Assembly (NCBI GenBank): GCA_910577275.1
Contig: CAJTMW010000013.1
Coordinates: forward strand, 1 to 64,000
Direction: 5' to 3'
Source of the DNA: an uncultured Lachnospiraceae bacterium
GTDB lineage: Bacteria > Bacillota > Clostridia > Lachnospirales > Lachnospiraceae
DNA length: 64,000 nucleotides
This document shows, one piece after another, positions 43,960 to 52,415 of the stretch (its first letter is position 1; every line of letters begins with the position of its first letter). A program made the position numbers and the translations under genes. The notes under the pieces are model-generated. The model did not search any database, was not told the DNA's origin, and worked only from the letters and a program-made list of their open reading frames with translations.

Positions 43960-44840
43960 GCAAGCAGTTTGAAATCGTGGGAGCAAGGCAGCTCCCGGAT
44001 AACCCGTCCCGGAAAAGTGAAAAGCGGTGCGGCGGGAAGCCTCTTTTTTCAGCTATTATACTTGGAGCGATTGTTGCAGGCTGTCTTTGCGCCGGATGGA
44101 TTGCGGGAAAAGACCCCTCTTATCTGGATTTGCAGCATTATAATCTGCCGCCGGATAAGGAATTTCTTTTTGGCACGGATACTATGGGCAGGGATATTTT
44201 TTCCATGATATGGCACGGGGGAAGGCTGTCTTTGGTTATTGGAGCCTTATCAACCCTGATTTCCACAGTAATTGCCGTTATTTTCGGGGCTGTCAGCGGA
44301 AGCGCGCCGGCATGGCTTGACGGGCTGCTCATGCGCCTTGCGGATATTATTTTAAGCGTGCCGTCCCTTCTTCTGGTTATTTTCCTGCAGGCGTTTTTGG
44401 GGAAAGCCAATGTGCTTACAATTTCCATGGTAATCGGCGTTACCGGCTGGATGAGTATTGCAAAGGTGGTTCGGACGGAGGTACGGCAAATCCGGGGCAG
44501 CGAATTTGTGCTTGTATCTAAATGCATGGGCGGAGGTTTCTTTCATGTGCTTTGGAAGCATTTAGCGCCTAATTTCATGGCTTCTATTATGTTTATGGTG
44601 GTGATGAACGTGCGGAGCGCAATCGTGGCGGAGTCAACCTTAAGTTTTATGGGAATCGGCCTGCCCGTGGAGGTGATTACCTGGGGAAGTATGCTTTCCC
44701 TTGCGGAAAAGGCGCTTCTTACAGGTTCGTGGTGGGTAATACTGATTCCGGGGCTGTTTTTGATTGTGACGCTTATGTGTCTTACGAATATCGGGAATTA
44801 TCTTCGGGAGAGCGGGAACAGGAGGTGCAGGAATCTTTAA
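43956..44840 (+). CDS. Peptide/nickel-type ABC permease (DppC/NikC type)
   Basis: 294 residues. Starts at TTG 43956, overlapping the previous stop (TTGA) with GGAGGTAAAAG before it. FLFGTDTMGRDIFSMIWHGG is the DppC/NikC signature, and the EAA-type loop is SEFVLVSKCMGGGFFHVLWK. Last gene of the import operon; the RelB promoter follows directly. Confidence 0.93.
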   Translation: MSKQFEIVGARQLPDNPSRKSEKRCGGKPLFSAIILGAIVAGCLCAGWIAGKDPSYLDLQHYNLPPDKEFLFGTDTMGRDIFSMIWHGGRLSLVIGALSTLISTVIAVIFGAVSGSAPAWLDGLLMRLADIILSVPSLLLVIFLQAFLGKANVLTISMVIGVTGWMSIAKVVRTEVRQIRGSEFVLVSKCMGGGFFHVLWKHLAPNFMASIMFMVVMNVRSAIVAESTLSFMGIGLPVEVITWGSMLSLAEKALLTGSWWVILIPGLFLIVTLMCLTNIGNYLRESGNRRCRNL

Positions 44841-44847
44841 ATATTGC

Positions 44848-44876
44848 TTGCGTTTCGCTTGCGGATTGCATATAAT
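44848..44876 (+). promoter_or_regulatory. Promoter/operator of the RelB-RelE pair
   Basis: TTGCGT (44848-44853), 17 bases, TATAAT (44871-44876). The -35 and spacer hold the direct repeat GCTTGCG (44846 and 44857), a likely binding site for antitoxin autorepression. Confidence 0.7.
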
Positions 44877-44896
44877 ATTTGGAGGAGGAATTTGTT

Positions 44897-45202
44897 ATGG
44901 CAAGAACATCAAATGTATTTGCAAGAGTGGAACCTGAGATAAAAGAACAGGCGGAAAGCGTACTGAATCAGCTTGGTATACCGATGTCCAATGCTGTAAG
45001 TATGTTTTTAAGACAGGTTGTAATTCAAAGGGGGCTTCCTTTTGAAGTGAAACTTCCGGCGAAAAGACCGCTTGTAATGAGCGAACTTACCAAAGAGCAG
45101 TTTGATGCCGAAATCGCCAAAGGTATGGATGATATAGATAATGGCAGGGTTCATTCGGCAGATGAGGTTCAGAAAGAAATGCACAGGTTATATGGCATAT
45201 GA
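44897..45202 (+). CDS. RelB/DinJ-family antitoxin
   Basis: 101 residues. N-terminal ribbon-helix-helix MARTSNVFARVEPEIKEQAE followed by LGIPMSNAVSMFLRQVV, the DinJ type; C-terminal part (about 60-101) would wrap the toxin. ATG 44897 follows GGAGGAGGAATTTGTT. Overlaps the toxin gene by four bases (ATGA). Has its own promoter and is richer in A+T than its neighbours, consistent with transfer. Confidence 0.9.
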   Translation: MARTSNVFARVEPEIKEQAESVLNQLGIPMSNAVSMFLRQVVIQRGLPFEVKLPAKRPLVMSELTKEQFDAEIAKGMDDIDNGRVHSADEVQKEMHRLYGI

Positions 45203-45546
45203 GTCGAAAAACGAACAACGTCACACTTCATGAGCCGGTTTATCGTATAAAATATTCAGAGAGCGCTCTTGACGATTTGAAATCAATTTATGAATATATT
45301 GCCTTTGAACTGTTGGTGCCTGATACGGCGGTTAACCAGGTGAACAGAATTATGAAAGCAATAAAAACTCTCGATGAAATGCCAATGAGACATAAAATCT
45401 ATGAGGAAGAACCGTGGCAGTCACAGGGATTGAGGTTTTTCCTCGTTGACAATTATCTTATATTATATCTGCCGAAAGAAGAACAGAAAACTGTAAATAT
45501 TGTAAGAATTATTTATAGTGGCAGAGATGTAACGGCACAGCTGTAA
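45199..45546 (+). CDS. RelE/ParE-family toxin
   Basis: 115 residues: YRIKYSESALDDLKSIYEYI and GLRFFLVDNYLILYLPKEEQ and the end VRIIYSGRDVTAQL belong to the RelE/ParE superfamily; the sequence is nearer to the YafQ/ParE side with a DinJ partner. RelE members cut mRNA on the ribosome, ParE members poison gyrase; I cannot decide. Translationally coupled to its antitoxin. Confidence 0.9.
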   Translation: MSRKTNNVTLHEPVYRIKYSESALDDLKSIYEYIAFELLVPDTAVNQVNRIMKAIKTLDEMPMRHKIYEEEPWQSQGLRFFLVDNYLILYLPKEEQKTVNIVRIIYSGRDVTAQL

Positions 45547-45611
45547 AAAACAAAATTATAATTGTAACTTAAAATGAGTTACAGCATAAATGAAAGAATC
45601 GGCATATTATA

Positions 45612-45652
45612 GGCCGCTGCCCTTAAGTAAAAACCACCTCCCGGCAGCGGCC
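45612..45652. terminator. Hairpin between the toxin gene and the convergent permease
   Basis: GGCCGCTGCC (45612-45621) and GGCAGCGGCC (45643-45652), perfect 10-bp stem; a second smaller inverted repeat TGTAACT/AGTTACA lies at 45563-45583. No long T-run, but the place between convergent genes fits a two-way terminator. Confidence 0.6.
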
Positions 45653-45694
45653 GCATTTACAATCATCCGATTTGCGAAGCGTACCAGCGTTTAT

Positions 45695-48073
45695 TCACAT
45701 CATCCTATCATCTCTCAAAGCCTCCGCAAGTTCTCCCCGAAGAATTTTTCTCCCTCCCAGATAGTACGCCAGCGCTACAAACCCGAAGACCGTCAGTACA
45801 AACAGCAGAATCGGTATGACCGGCGCTTTTGCAATAAACTCTATGGGCGCCAGGTAGCTTGCCTTTATCATAAAGGCGGTGGCAACAGCGGTTAAAAGGA
45901 GCGATACCATAACAGGCTTTCCGGCAATAACGAGGGCTTCGATGCAGAACATTTTCCGTATTCCCTCCGGCGTCAGGCCCACGGACTGATATCTTGCAAA
46001 TTCTCTTTTTCTCTGGTGCAGGAATCCCAGCGTATTGGAAAAAACATGGGCGATGCCGATAACGGCAAGGAAAACGCAAAATCCCCCAAGCACCAGCTCA
46101 TAGCCGTCTATCATTTTTTCATTGGTAATCCTTTCCTGAATACGGTTTTCGCTTTCAAGGGCGTAGTCCGCCCCAATGGCGGAGAGGACGTCTTTTTCCA
46201 GCGCGTCAAGCGCTTCGGGGGAGATGCTTTCTCTTAAGTCAGGCGAAGTCTGACCTTCGTTGACCGACAGAAGCCGGACATAAACGTCCTTTTCCGCACC
46301 ACCGAGCCGGCCTTTGATTTCTTTCCACAGGGACAGGGGGAGGAAATTGACCAGCGCGTAATCCTCGTATTCCTCCCGCAGGGCAGGAGCGTCCTGCGTG
46401 CAGGCAAGCACCGGGATTTCCGTTCCGTCTGCCTGACGTTCACTTTCGGGGGCGGAGGCGTCGGCGGACGGGGTATCCGCAATCCTTTGCAGGGTGATAG
46501 AATCCATGCTTTCCGCGACATAAGGAATATATTCCGCGTAACGGAAGTTGCTGTTTAGGCTGTCCCATATCCGGTTTAAAAGAACAGTTCCCTTTTGCCC
46601 CGGGGCAATGCCAAGCTGTCCGCAGTATTCGTCAAAGCTGTCGTCGTCCATGATGACAAGGGAAGCGTTTACCCTGTAGCAGGGGACGGACCGGGGCGAT
46701 GGCGGAATGGAATCAGTCTGGCGCGCAGTCTGCCCGGACAGAACGGAATCAGATTGCGGTGCCGCCTGCCCGGAAGCGGATTGTGGAGCGGTCTGCCCGG
46801 AGGCGGACAGGGAAGGAATCAGAGCCTCCAGCCCTCCTAAGGAAAGCAGCTCGGGGCTTTGCACATCCGCGGGAAGGAGACACGCCGCCTCCGCCTTCTG
46901 ATAGATGACGGCGCTGCGGCATCCTGATAAATGCCGTATATCTTCCGACGGCTCAAAATCTTCTATTGCCATGTCCTTCACCGTGACCATAACGTCCCAC
47001 GCATTCTGATACCGCTCAAAGTAAGTGTGGTCGGTACTGATTCCCGAGAGGGTAAAAAAGCATTGCATCAGCATAAATCCCAGAAAGGCCAGAGTCAGGG
47101 AAAGGGAGGTGGTGCGAAGCGCCTTTTTCTGCGCTTTCAGTGCGGCGCCTGCCAGTTCGCCCTCCATTCCAAACAGCGCGGACAGAAGGCAGGAACGCTT
47201 TTTCCTGTTTAACTGCAGCTCCCCGGCGCCGCGGATGGCTTCAAGGGGCGAAAGCCGGCTTAATTTCCGGGCCGGGAGATAAGCCGAGATGAGAACCGTA
47301 AGCAGGGAAAGAAGCAAAATCCCCGCAAGTATCAGAGGATGAAAGCCAAAGTCCATGGGGCGTCCGCCGGGAAGCTTTGCAACTGCGGCGCTCATGATGC
47401 CGACAATGCCAAAGCCGAGAGCCAGGCCAAGCAAGAGCCCCGCCAGAATCGGAACAAGGGAGAGCAGCAGGGCTTCCTGCACCAGAGCTGCCCGGATTTG
47501 CGCCGGCGTGGCGCCGATACTGGAAAAGATACCGAACTGGTGAATCCGGCTGTTCATGGACACGGCAAAGGAGTTATGGATTATCAGTATCAGGGAAATG
47601 CAGACAAGGGTCACAATTGCCAGATAGGCGGGCAGGATGAGCCTCGGCTTATCGTCTCCCGGAATGCGGATAAAATACAGGGATAAAAGCTGATAGTTGT
47701 AGGTAACGGAGCTTTCCGTAAGACCTAAGGCCTCTGCAATCAGCGGCATATCCTGCGCGATTGTCCTTTTGTTATGAAAATGAATGTCCGCAACGCCCTG
47801 TCCGTTTCGGGACAAATCCGTATTGATTTTGGCTTTTTCCACATTGGCAAAACAGCGGATGGTCTTTAGAGCTTCCTCATTAATGTCTCCTGTAATCCGT
47901 CCGTGCCAGTCGCCGTCCTCCCGTTTTGTCCCTTCGATATTGTCCAGCCAGAAATTATAAAACAGGCTGCACAGAAGGGAAAGGAACAGGGCGGCGATAA
48001 AGGAGGCGGCCATAATGGAAAGGCTGCCGTTTTTGTTATTTTTGGCATAGTCCAGAGAGTAATTTTTCCACAT
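45695..48073 (-). CDS. FtsX-like ABC transporter permease (module 1)
   Basis: 792 residues. One N-terminal membrane segment, extracellular domain, three membrane segments (FtsX domain 1), a long extracellular insert (about 385-620) and a second FtsX domain at the C-terminus (FSNTLGFLHQRKREFARYQS). The insert includes a Ser-Gly-Gln-Ala-Pro-Gln repeat region. This is the MacB/BceB-like type, used for peptide-antibiotic defence or lipid-linked export. Downstream of its ATPase with a five-base gap. Confidence 0.9.
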   Translation of the reverse strand: MWKNYSLDYAKNNKNGSLSIMAASFIAALFLSLLCSLFYNFWLDNIEGTKREDGDWHGRITGDINEEALKTIRCFANVEKAKINTDLSRNGQGVADIHFHNKRTIAQDMPLIAEALGLTESSVTYNYQLLSLYFIRIPGDDKPRLILPAYLAIVTLVCISLILIIHNSFAVSMNSRIHQFGIFSSIGATPAQIRAALVQEALLLSLVPILAGLLLGLALGFGIVGIMSAAVAKLPGGRPMDFGFHPLILAGILLLSLLTVLISAYLPARKLSRLSPLEAIRGAGELQLNRKKRSCLLSALFGMEGELAGAALKAQKKALRTTSLSLTLAFLGFMLMQCFFTLSGISTDHTYFERYQNAWDVMVTVKDMAIEDFEPSEDIRHLSGCRSAVIYQKAEAACLLPADVQSPELLSLGGLEALIPSLSASGQTAPQSASGQAAPQSDSVLSGQTARQTDSIPPSPRSVPCYRVNASLVIMDDDSFDEYCGQLGIAPGQKGTVLLNRIWDSLNSNFRYAEYIPYVAESMDSITLQRIADTPSADASAPESERQADGTEIPVLACTQDAPALREEYEDYALVNFLPLSLWKEIKGRLGGAEKDVYVRLLSVNEGQTSPDLRESISPEALDALEKDVLSAIGADYALESENRIQERITNEKMIDGYELVLGGFCVFLAVIGIAHVFSNTLGFLHQRKREFARYQSVGLTPEGIRKMFCIEALVIAGKPVMVSLLLTAVATAFMIKASYLAPIEFIAKAPVIPILLFVLTVFGFVALAYYLGGRKILRGELAEALRDDRMM

Positions 48074-48078
48074 AAGCC

Positions 48079-48759
48079 TTACCCCCGTTTTCTGTCGCTG
48101 ATAATGCGTCCGTCTTCAATGGTGACAATCCGGTCTGCCTCCAGCGCAACCTTTTCATCATGGGTAATCAGCAGAATGGTCTGGTTTAGGCTGCGGTTGG
48201 AAAGCTTTAGCATATCTATAATTTCGCTGCTGTTCTTCCTGTCCAGATTGCCGGTGGGCTCGTCCGCAAGGAGGAGAGCGGGACGGTAGATTAAGGAACG
48301 GGCGATGGCGGCTCGCTGCTGCTGTCCCCCTGAGAGCTGGTTTGGAAGGGCGTCCAGTCTGTCGGCAATGCCAAGGGAGCTTACCACCTGCTCAAAATAT
48401 TCCTGATTGGGCTTCTTTTTATCCAGCAGCAGGGGCATAAGAATGTTTTTTCGGATGGTGAGGGTGGGAATTAAATTGTAAAACTGGTAGACAAGCCCCA
48501 GCTTTCTGCGCCGGAAAACTGCCGCCTGCGTGCGGCTGAATGTGGAAATGTCAACGCCATCAATAAAAACTTTGCCAGAGGAGGGCTTATCCACCGTGCC
48601 CAGAATATGCAGCAGAGTGGATTTCCCCGAGCCGGAAGCGCCGACGATGGCAACAAACTCGCCCTTTTCAACGGACAGATTGATTTCGGAAAGGGCCGTT
48701 ACCTGACTGCCTCCGCTGCCGTATATCTTTTTTACGCCTTCACATTTTAAAATTTCCAA
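48079..48759 (-). CDS. ABC transporter ATPase (module 1, intact)
   Basis: 226 residues from a TTG start (48759) preceded by AAAGGAG. Complete set: GASGSGKST (Walker A), YQFYNLIP (Q-loop), LSGGQQQRAAIARSL (signature), LLLADEPTGNLD (Walker B and D-loop), THDEKVA (H-loop). LolD/BceA class. Comparing it with the paralogue at 60459 shows what the latter has lost. Confidence 0.95.
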   Translation of the reverse strand: MEILKCEGVKKIYGSGGSQVTALSEINLSVEKGEFVAIVGASGSGKSTLLHILGTVDKPSSGKVFIDGVDISTFSRTQAAVFRRRKLGLVYQFYNLIPTLTIRKNILMPLLLDKKKPNQEYFEQVVSSLGIADRLDALPNQLSGGQQQRAAIARSLIYRPALLLADEPTGNLDRKNSSEIIDMLKLSNRSLNQTILLITHDEKVALEADRIVTIEDGRIISDRKRG

Positions 48760-48803
48760 TTTTGAATCTCCTTTCAGACACTGAATTATTTAATACTAAT
48801 TTC

Positions 48804-48835
48804 AGTATAGCAGGGCAAAGTGACAACTCAGTGAC
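48804..48835 (-). promoter_or_regulatory. Activator-type promoter of the module-1 ABC genes
   Basis: On the minus strand, two GTCACT repeats start exactly 11 bases apart (48835 and 48824) and cover the place of a missing -35, followed by TATACT (48809-48804). This is the form of OmpR/VanR-type activated promoters. Confidence 0.6.
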
Positions 48836-50084
48836 TGTAAAAGCGGATTTCAAATAAAGCGCCGCCCTCCGGCAGATTATGGGCCGTGAGGGTGCCGTTC
48901 TGGCCTTCAATGATTGCTTTGGAGATGGCAAGGCCGATGCCGATACCGCCCTCCGCAGCGTCTTTTCCACGGTAAAACCGCTCAAAAAGCCGGGGAATGT
49001 CCTCCCCGGCAAAGCCGCTTCCGGTATCCCATATGCGGATTCGGGTGTAAAGAGGGTTCTGCTCAAAGTCGCAGCAGACAGCGCCGCCCTTAGGCGTATG
49101 CTCCATGCAGTTTTTCATAAGATTGACGAGGGCTTCCATGGTCCAGTCCAAATCGACGCAAATAAGGATTTCACCGGTTTCCGGGATGTGGAAGGCAACC
49201 TCCGCCTCGGCGGATAATTCCTGAAGATTGTCGGCCGCCAGCATAAGGAGGGTAAAGACATCGACCTCTTTTCTGTTAAGAGACAGGGCGCCGGAGTCGA
49301 TGCGGGAGAGCAAAAGCAACGCTTCCTCCAGACGAATCAGCCGGGAAAGCTGCGTGTCAATCTGATTCAGGTGCTTTTGCGCCCGCCCGGAGTTATCCGA
49401 ATGCGGCGCAGTCCGGTTCTGTCCGCTGCAGGAAGCTTTACGGAGGATATCCCTGACTCTCTGGGCGGATAAGGAAATAGAAGTGACCGGCGTCTTAAGC
49501 TGATGGGCGATATTATAAAGATTTTCCGCAAAATTGTTTCTGGCCTTTACGGCGGATTCCTTTGTCTGCTGCAGCTCAGTTACCGTTTTGTAGATTTCAT
49601 CCTGCAGTTTTGAAAAATCATCCTCGCTGTTGTCCCGGCCGTTTTGCAGAAAGATGCCGCCCCGTCCCGTATTCACCCCTTCCAGATATTCGGTCAGCGC
49701 GTTTATCCGGGAGAGTTCCTTTTTATGTCGGTAAAGAAAAGTCGCAAGGAAAAGAACCGCGCCGGAGAAAAAGCCTGCCGCAGCCAGAAAGACAATATTT
49801 TTTCCGGCAATCTGTACAAAATCCGTCTGCCTGTAGCCGTAGGCCAGAAAGAGGCTTTTCTCCGGCGGAAGGGGAGAGCGGTATTTATATTCTTTCAGCA
49901 CGGATAAAATGACGTCCCTTGCCGCAGGCTCGTTTTTTATGATTTCCCGGCACAGGCCCTCGGTTATGTGCATCTGCAGGAAGCTGAAATAATCTGTAAG
50001 GAGCATGACGGTAAGGGAGACGGACAGAAGGCTGACGGACAGGACAAATCCCGCCAGAATGATGAGATTTTTTCTTTTATTCAT
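48828..50084 (-). CDS. Sensor histidine kinase (module 1)
   Basis: 418 residues. Two membrane segments (LIILAGFVLSVSLLSVSLTV and IVFLAAAGFFSGAVLFLATF) flank a short extracytoplasmic loop. HAMP-like linker, then the H-box NLYNIAHQLKTPVTSI, N-box MKNCMEHTPKG and the G-boxes WDTGSGFAGED and GIGIGLAISKAI. The short sensing loop matches kinases that respond to antimicrobial peptides with the help of an ABC transporter. 38 bases after its regulator. Confidence 0.93.
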   Translation of the reverse strand: MNKRKNLIILAGFVLSVSLLSVSLTVMLLTDYFSFLQMHITEGLCREIIKNEPAARDVILSVLKEYKYRSPLPPEKSLFLAYGYRQTDFVQIAGKNIVFLAAAGFFSGAVLFLATFLYRHKKELSRINALTEYLEGVNTGRGGIFLQNGRDNSEDDFSKLQDEIYKTVTELQQTKESAVKARNNFAENLYNIAHQLKTPVTSISLSAQRVRDILRKASCSGQNRTAPHSDNSGRAQKHLNQIDTQLSRLIRLEEALLLLSRIDSGALSLNRKEVDVFTLLMLAADNLQELSAEAEVAFHIPETGEILICVDLDWTMEALVNLMKNCMEHTPKGGAVCCDFEQNPLYTRIRIWDTGSGFAGEDIPRLFERFYRGKDAAEGGIGIGLAISKAIIEGQNGTLTAHNLPEGGALFEIRFYSH

Positions 50085-50122
50085 ACTTTGCAGTCCTTTC
50101 AGAGAGAATGAATTTCATGCGT

Positions 50123-50824
50123 TCAATTACAATAACCCGGCTCGCGAAGGGTGTCGGCGTTTTCTTCCATTCGGTAGCCCACGCTTCGGACAGTTTTCAG
50201 GCAGGCGGGCTGATGCAGCTTTTCCCGCAGACGCTTCATGGTAACGGTGAGGGTATTGTCGTTTACAAAATTGCCGTTTGCGTCCCAGATTTCCGTAAGC
50301 AGCTTTTCCCTTGTCACGGTTTTTCCCTTGTTTTGCAGTAAATACAATAGAAGCTGATACTCCGACGGGCTTAAAGCAACCTCCTCCCCGTTACAGAGGA
50401 CCCGGAATTTTTCCTTATCAAGGGAAATGGAGCCGCAGGATAAATATTGCCTGGAAATATCGCCGCTGCGCCGTAGCAGGGCCTGAATGCGTAAGTGCAG
50501 CACGTCCAGCGAAAAGGGCTTAACCACATAGTCGTCCGCACCGTTTTGAAAGCCCGAAACAATGTCCCGGGAATCGCCGCGGACGGTAAGAAAAATAACG
50601 GGAAGCTCCTTCCAGTTGGAGCGAATCCACGTGCACAGAGAATTGCCGCTGCCGTCCGGCATATTCCAGTCCACCAGCACAAGGGCGGGCAGGGCGTTTT
50701 GCAGGGCTGCCTTTGCCCCGGCGATTGTGGGAAAGAGACAGACCTGATAGCCCGCCTCCTCCAGATATTCTTTTATGGTAAAGGAAATTGATTCGTCATC
50801 TTCTATATAATATATTGTAAGCAT
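50123..50824 (-). CDS. OmpR-family response regulator (module 1)
   Basis: 233 residues. Receiver: YYIEDDESI, Asp53 in LVLVDWNMPDGSG, Lys in VVKPFSLDV; winged HTH at the C-terminus with LLTEIWDANGNFVNDNTLTV and VRSVGYRME. Expected to bind the GTCACT repeats before the ABC genes. Has its own promoter at 50888-50860. Confidence 0.94.
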   Translation of the reverse strand: MLTIYYIEDDESISFTIKEYLEEAGYQVCLFPTIAGAKAALQNALPALVLVDWNMPDGSGNSLCTWIRSNWKELPVIFLTVRGDSRDIVSGFQNGADDYVVKPFSLDVLHLRIQALLRRSGDISRQYLSCGSISLDKEKFRVLCNGEEVALSPSEYQLLLYLLQNKGKTVTREKLLTEIWDANGNFVNDNTLTVTMKRLREKLHQPACLKTVRSVGYRMEENADTLREPGYCN

Positions 50825-50859
50825 TTTTTCCTCGCTTTCCGGCGGCTGACATCAGCCCT

Positions 50860-50888
50860 ATTATAGGGAGTTTATTTTCAAATGGCAA
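50860..50888 (-). promoter_or_regulatory. Promoter of the module-1 response regulator
   Basis: On the minus strand TTGCCA (50888-50883), 17 bases, TATAAT (50865-50860). The -10 lies in CCCTA-TTA-TAGGG, a small inverted repeat. Confidence 0.65.
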
Positions 50889-50903
50889 GTCCCGGTGCGG
50901 CGG

Positions 50904-50932
50904 TTGCTCTCAAAAGCAATCCGTGATAAGAT
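50904..50932 (+). promoter_or_regulatory. Promoter of the MATE gene at 50970
   Basis: TTGCTC (50904-50909), 17 bases, TAAGAT (50927-50932). It is divergent from the response regulator promoter. Confidence 0.5.
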
Positions 50933-50969
50933 GGAAAGCAGAAAATTATGAGAAAGGACAGTGTTGGGA

Positions 50970-52355
50970 ATGCAGGCGAAGCAGGTTGATTTTTCAAAGG
51001 GAAGCGTCACACAGAACATTATCCGGGTGGCGGCTCCCATGCTGGTGGCGCAGATACTGAACTTAATGTATAACATTGTTGACAGGATTTACATAGGAAG
51101 GATTCCGGGGGAAGGTCTTTTGGCGCTGGGGGGCGTGGGACTGTGTTTTCCCTTTATTTCGCTGATTACGGCCTTTACCAATCTGTACGGGGCGGGCGGA
51201 GCGCCTCTCTGCTCCATTGAACGGGGAAGGGGTAATCAGGAGGAAGCGGGAGAAATCATGAACACCTCCTTTTATCTGCTTGTGATTACGGGAGTGATTT
51301 TGACGGTTCTGGGAAGTGTTTTCTGCCGTCCGGTCTTAATTCTGTTCGGAGCCTCAGAGGCGTCCCTTCCCTATGCAATGCCTTATATGCGCATTTATCT
51401 GATGGGAACCGTGTTTGCCATGGTGGCGCTTGGGATGAATCCCTTCATCAACTCCCAGGGCTTTGCAAATGTGGGCATGACAACCATCTTTCTCGGAGCG
51501 GTTACCAATATTGTGCTGGACCCGATTTTCATTTTTGTCTTTCATCTCGGCGTCCGGGGAGCCGCCCTTGCGACGATTTGCTCGCAGATTCTCTCCGCTG
51601 TTTTTGTGGTGCGTTTTCTTACGGGAAAAAGGGCGGAGCTTCGCATCAGCCTGAAAAGGAAGCCCTCCTTTGGAAAGAGGCGTGTACTGGATATCGTGGG
51701 TCTGGGAAGCGCCAGCTTTGTTATGCAGTGTACCAACAGTCTGGTGCAGATTGCCTGCAACAGGATGCTGGGCGCTTTCGGCGGGGACGTCTATATTTCC
51801 ACCATGACCATTATCAATTCCGTGCGGCAGATACTGGATACGCCGGTGCTTGCCATTGCCGATGGCGCGTCTCCGATTTTAAGCTATAATTACGGCGCCA
51901 AAAGATACGATAATGTGAAAAAGGCAATCCGTTTTATCACTTTGTCCGCGCTGGTTTATACCGGAGCAACATGGGTGCTTATCCTGCTTTTCCCGGAAAT
52001 GTTTATTGGCATTTTTAATAATGACGATTCTCTCCTGACCGTTGCGGTACCGGCGCTGCATATTTACTTTTTTGCGTTTATTTTTCAGGCGCTGCAATAC
52101 AGCGGGCAGACGGTGTTCAAGTCCCTGAATAAAAAGAAACAGGCGATTTTCTTCTCGCTGCTTCGAAAGGTAGTGATTGTGGTGCCGCTGACGTTTCTTC
52201 TGCCTTATGTGGGAAACCTTGGTGCAAACGGCGTGTTCGTGGCCGAGCCGGTTTCCAATTTCCTGGGAGGCAGCGCATGCTTCCTTGCCATGATGCTTAC
52301 GGTGATGCCGGAGCTTGGCGGCAGACGAAAGGAACAAAGAGAGCGGACAGACTGA
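50970..52355 (+). CDS. MATE family efflux transporter
   Basis: 461 residues from ATG 50970 (GTG 50961 and TTG 50964 are alternatives, AAAGGA lies at 50953). About twelve membrane segments; VDFSKGSVTQNIIRVAAPML, YNIVDRIYIGRIPGEGLLAL and ADGASPILSYNYGAKRYDNV are MATE blocks. Divergent from the module-1 regulator, so it could be under related control. Confidence 0.93.
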   Translation: MQAKQVDFSKGSVTQNIIRVAAPMLVAQILNLMYNIVDRIYIGRIPGEGLLALGGVGLCFPFISLITAFTNLYGAGGAPLCSIERGRGNQEEAGEIMNTSFYLLVITGVILTVLGSVFCRPVLILFGASEASLPYAMPYMRIYLMGTVFAMVALGMNPFINSQGFANVGMTTIFLGAVTNIVLDPIFIFVFHLGVRGAALATICSQILSAVFVVRFLTGKRAELRISLKRKPSFGKRRVLDIVGLGSASFVMQCTNSLVQIACNRMLGAFGGDVYISTMTIINSVRQILDTPVLAIADGASPILSYNYGAKRYDNVKKAIRFITLSALVYTGATWVLILLFPEMFIGIFNNDDSLLTVAVPALHIYFFAFIFQALQYSGQTVFKSLNKKKQAIFFSLLRKVVIVVPLTFLLPYVGNLGANGVFVAEPVSNFLGGSACFLAMMLTVMPELGGRRKEQRERTD

Positions 52356-52415
52356 CAAAGAGAAGGACCAGGATGCTTCGATGTAAAGCAATGTACAGAT
52401 GAGGAAGGAAAAATA

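Noticed and set aside
46690..46815. Possible CRISPR-like repeats
   Set aside because: The repeats are degenerate, in frame inside a permease gene, and lack uniform spacers.
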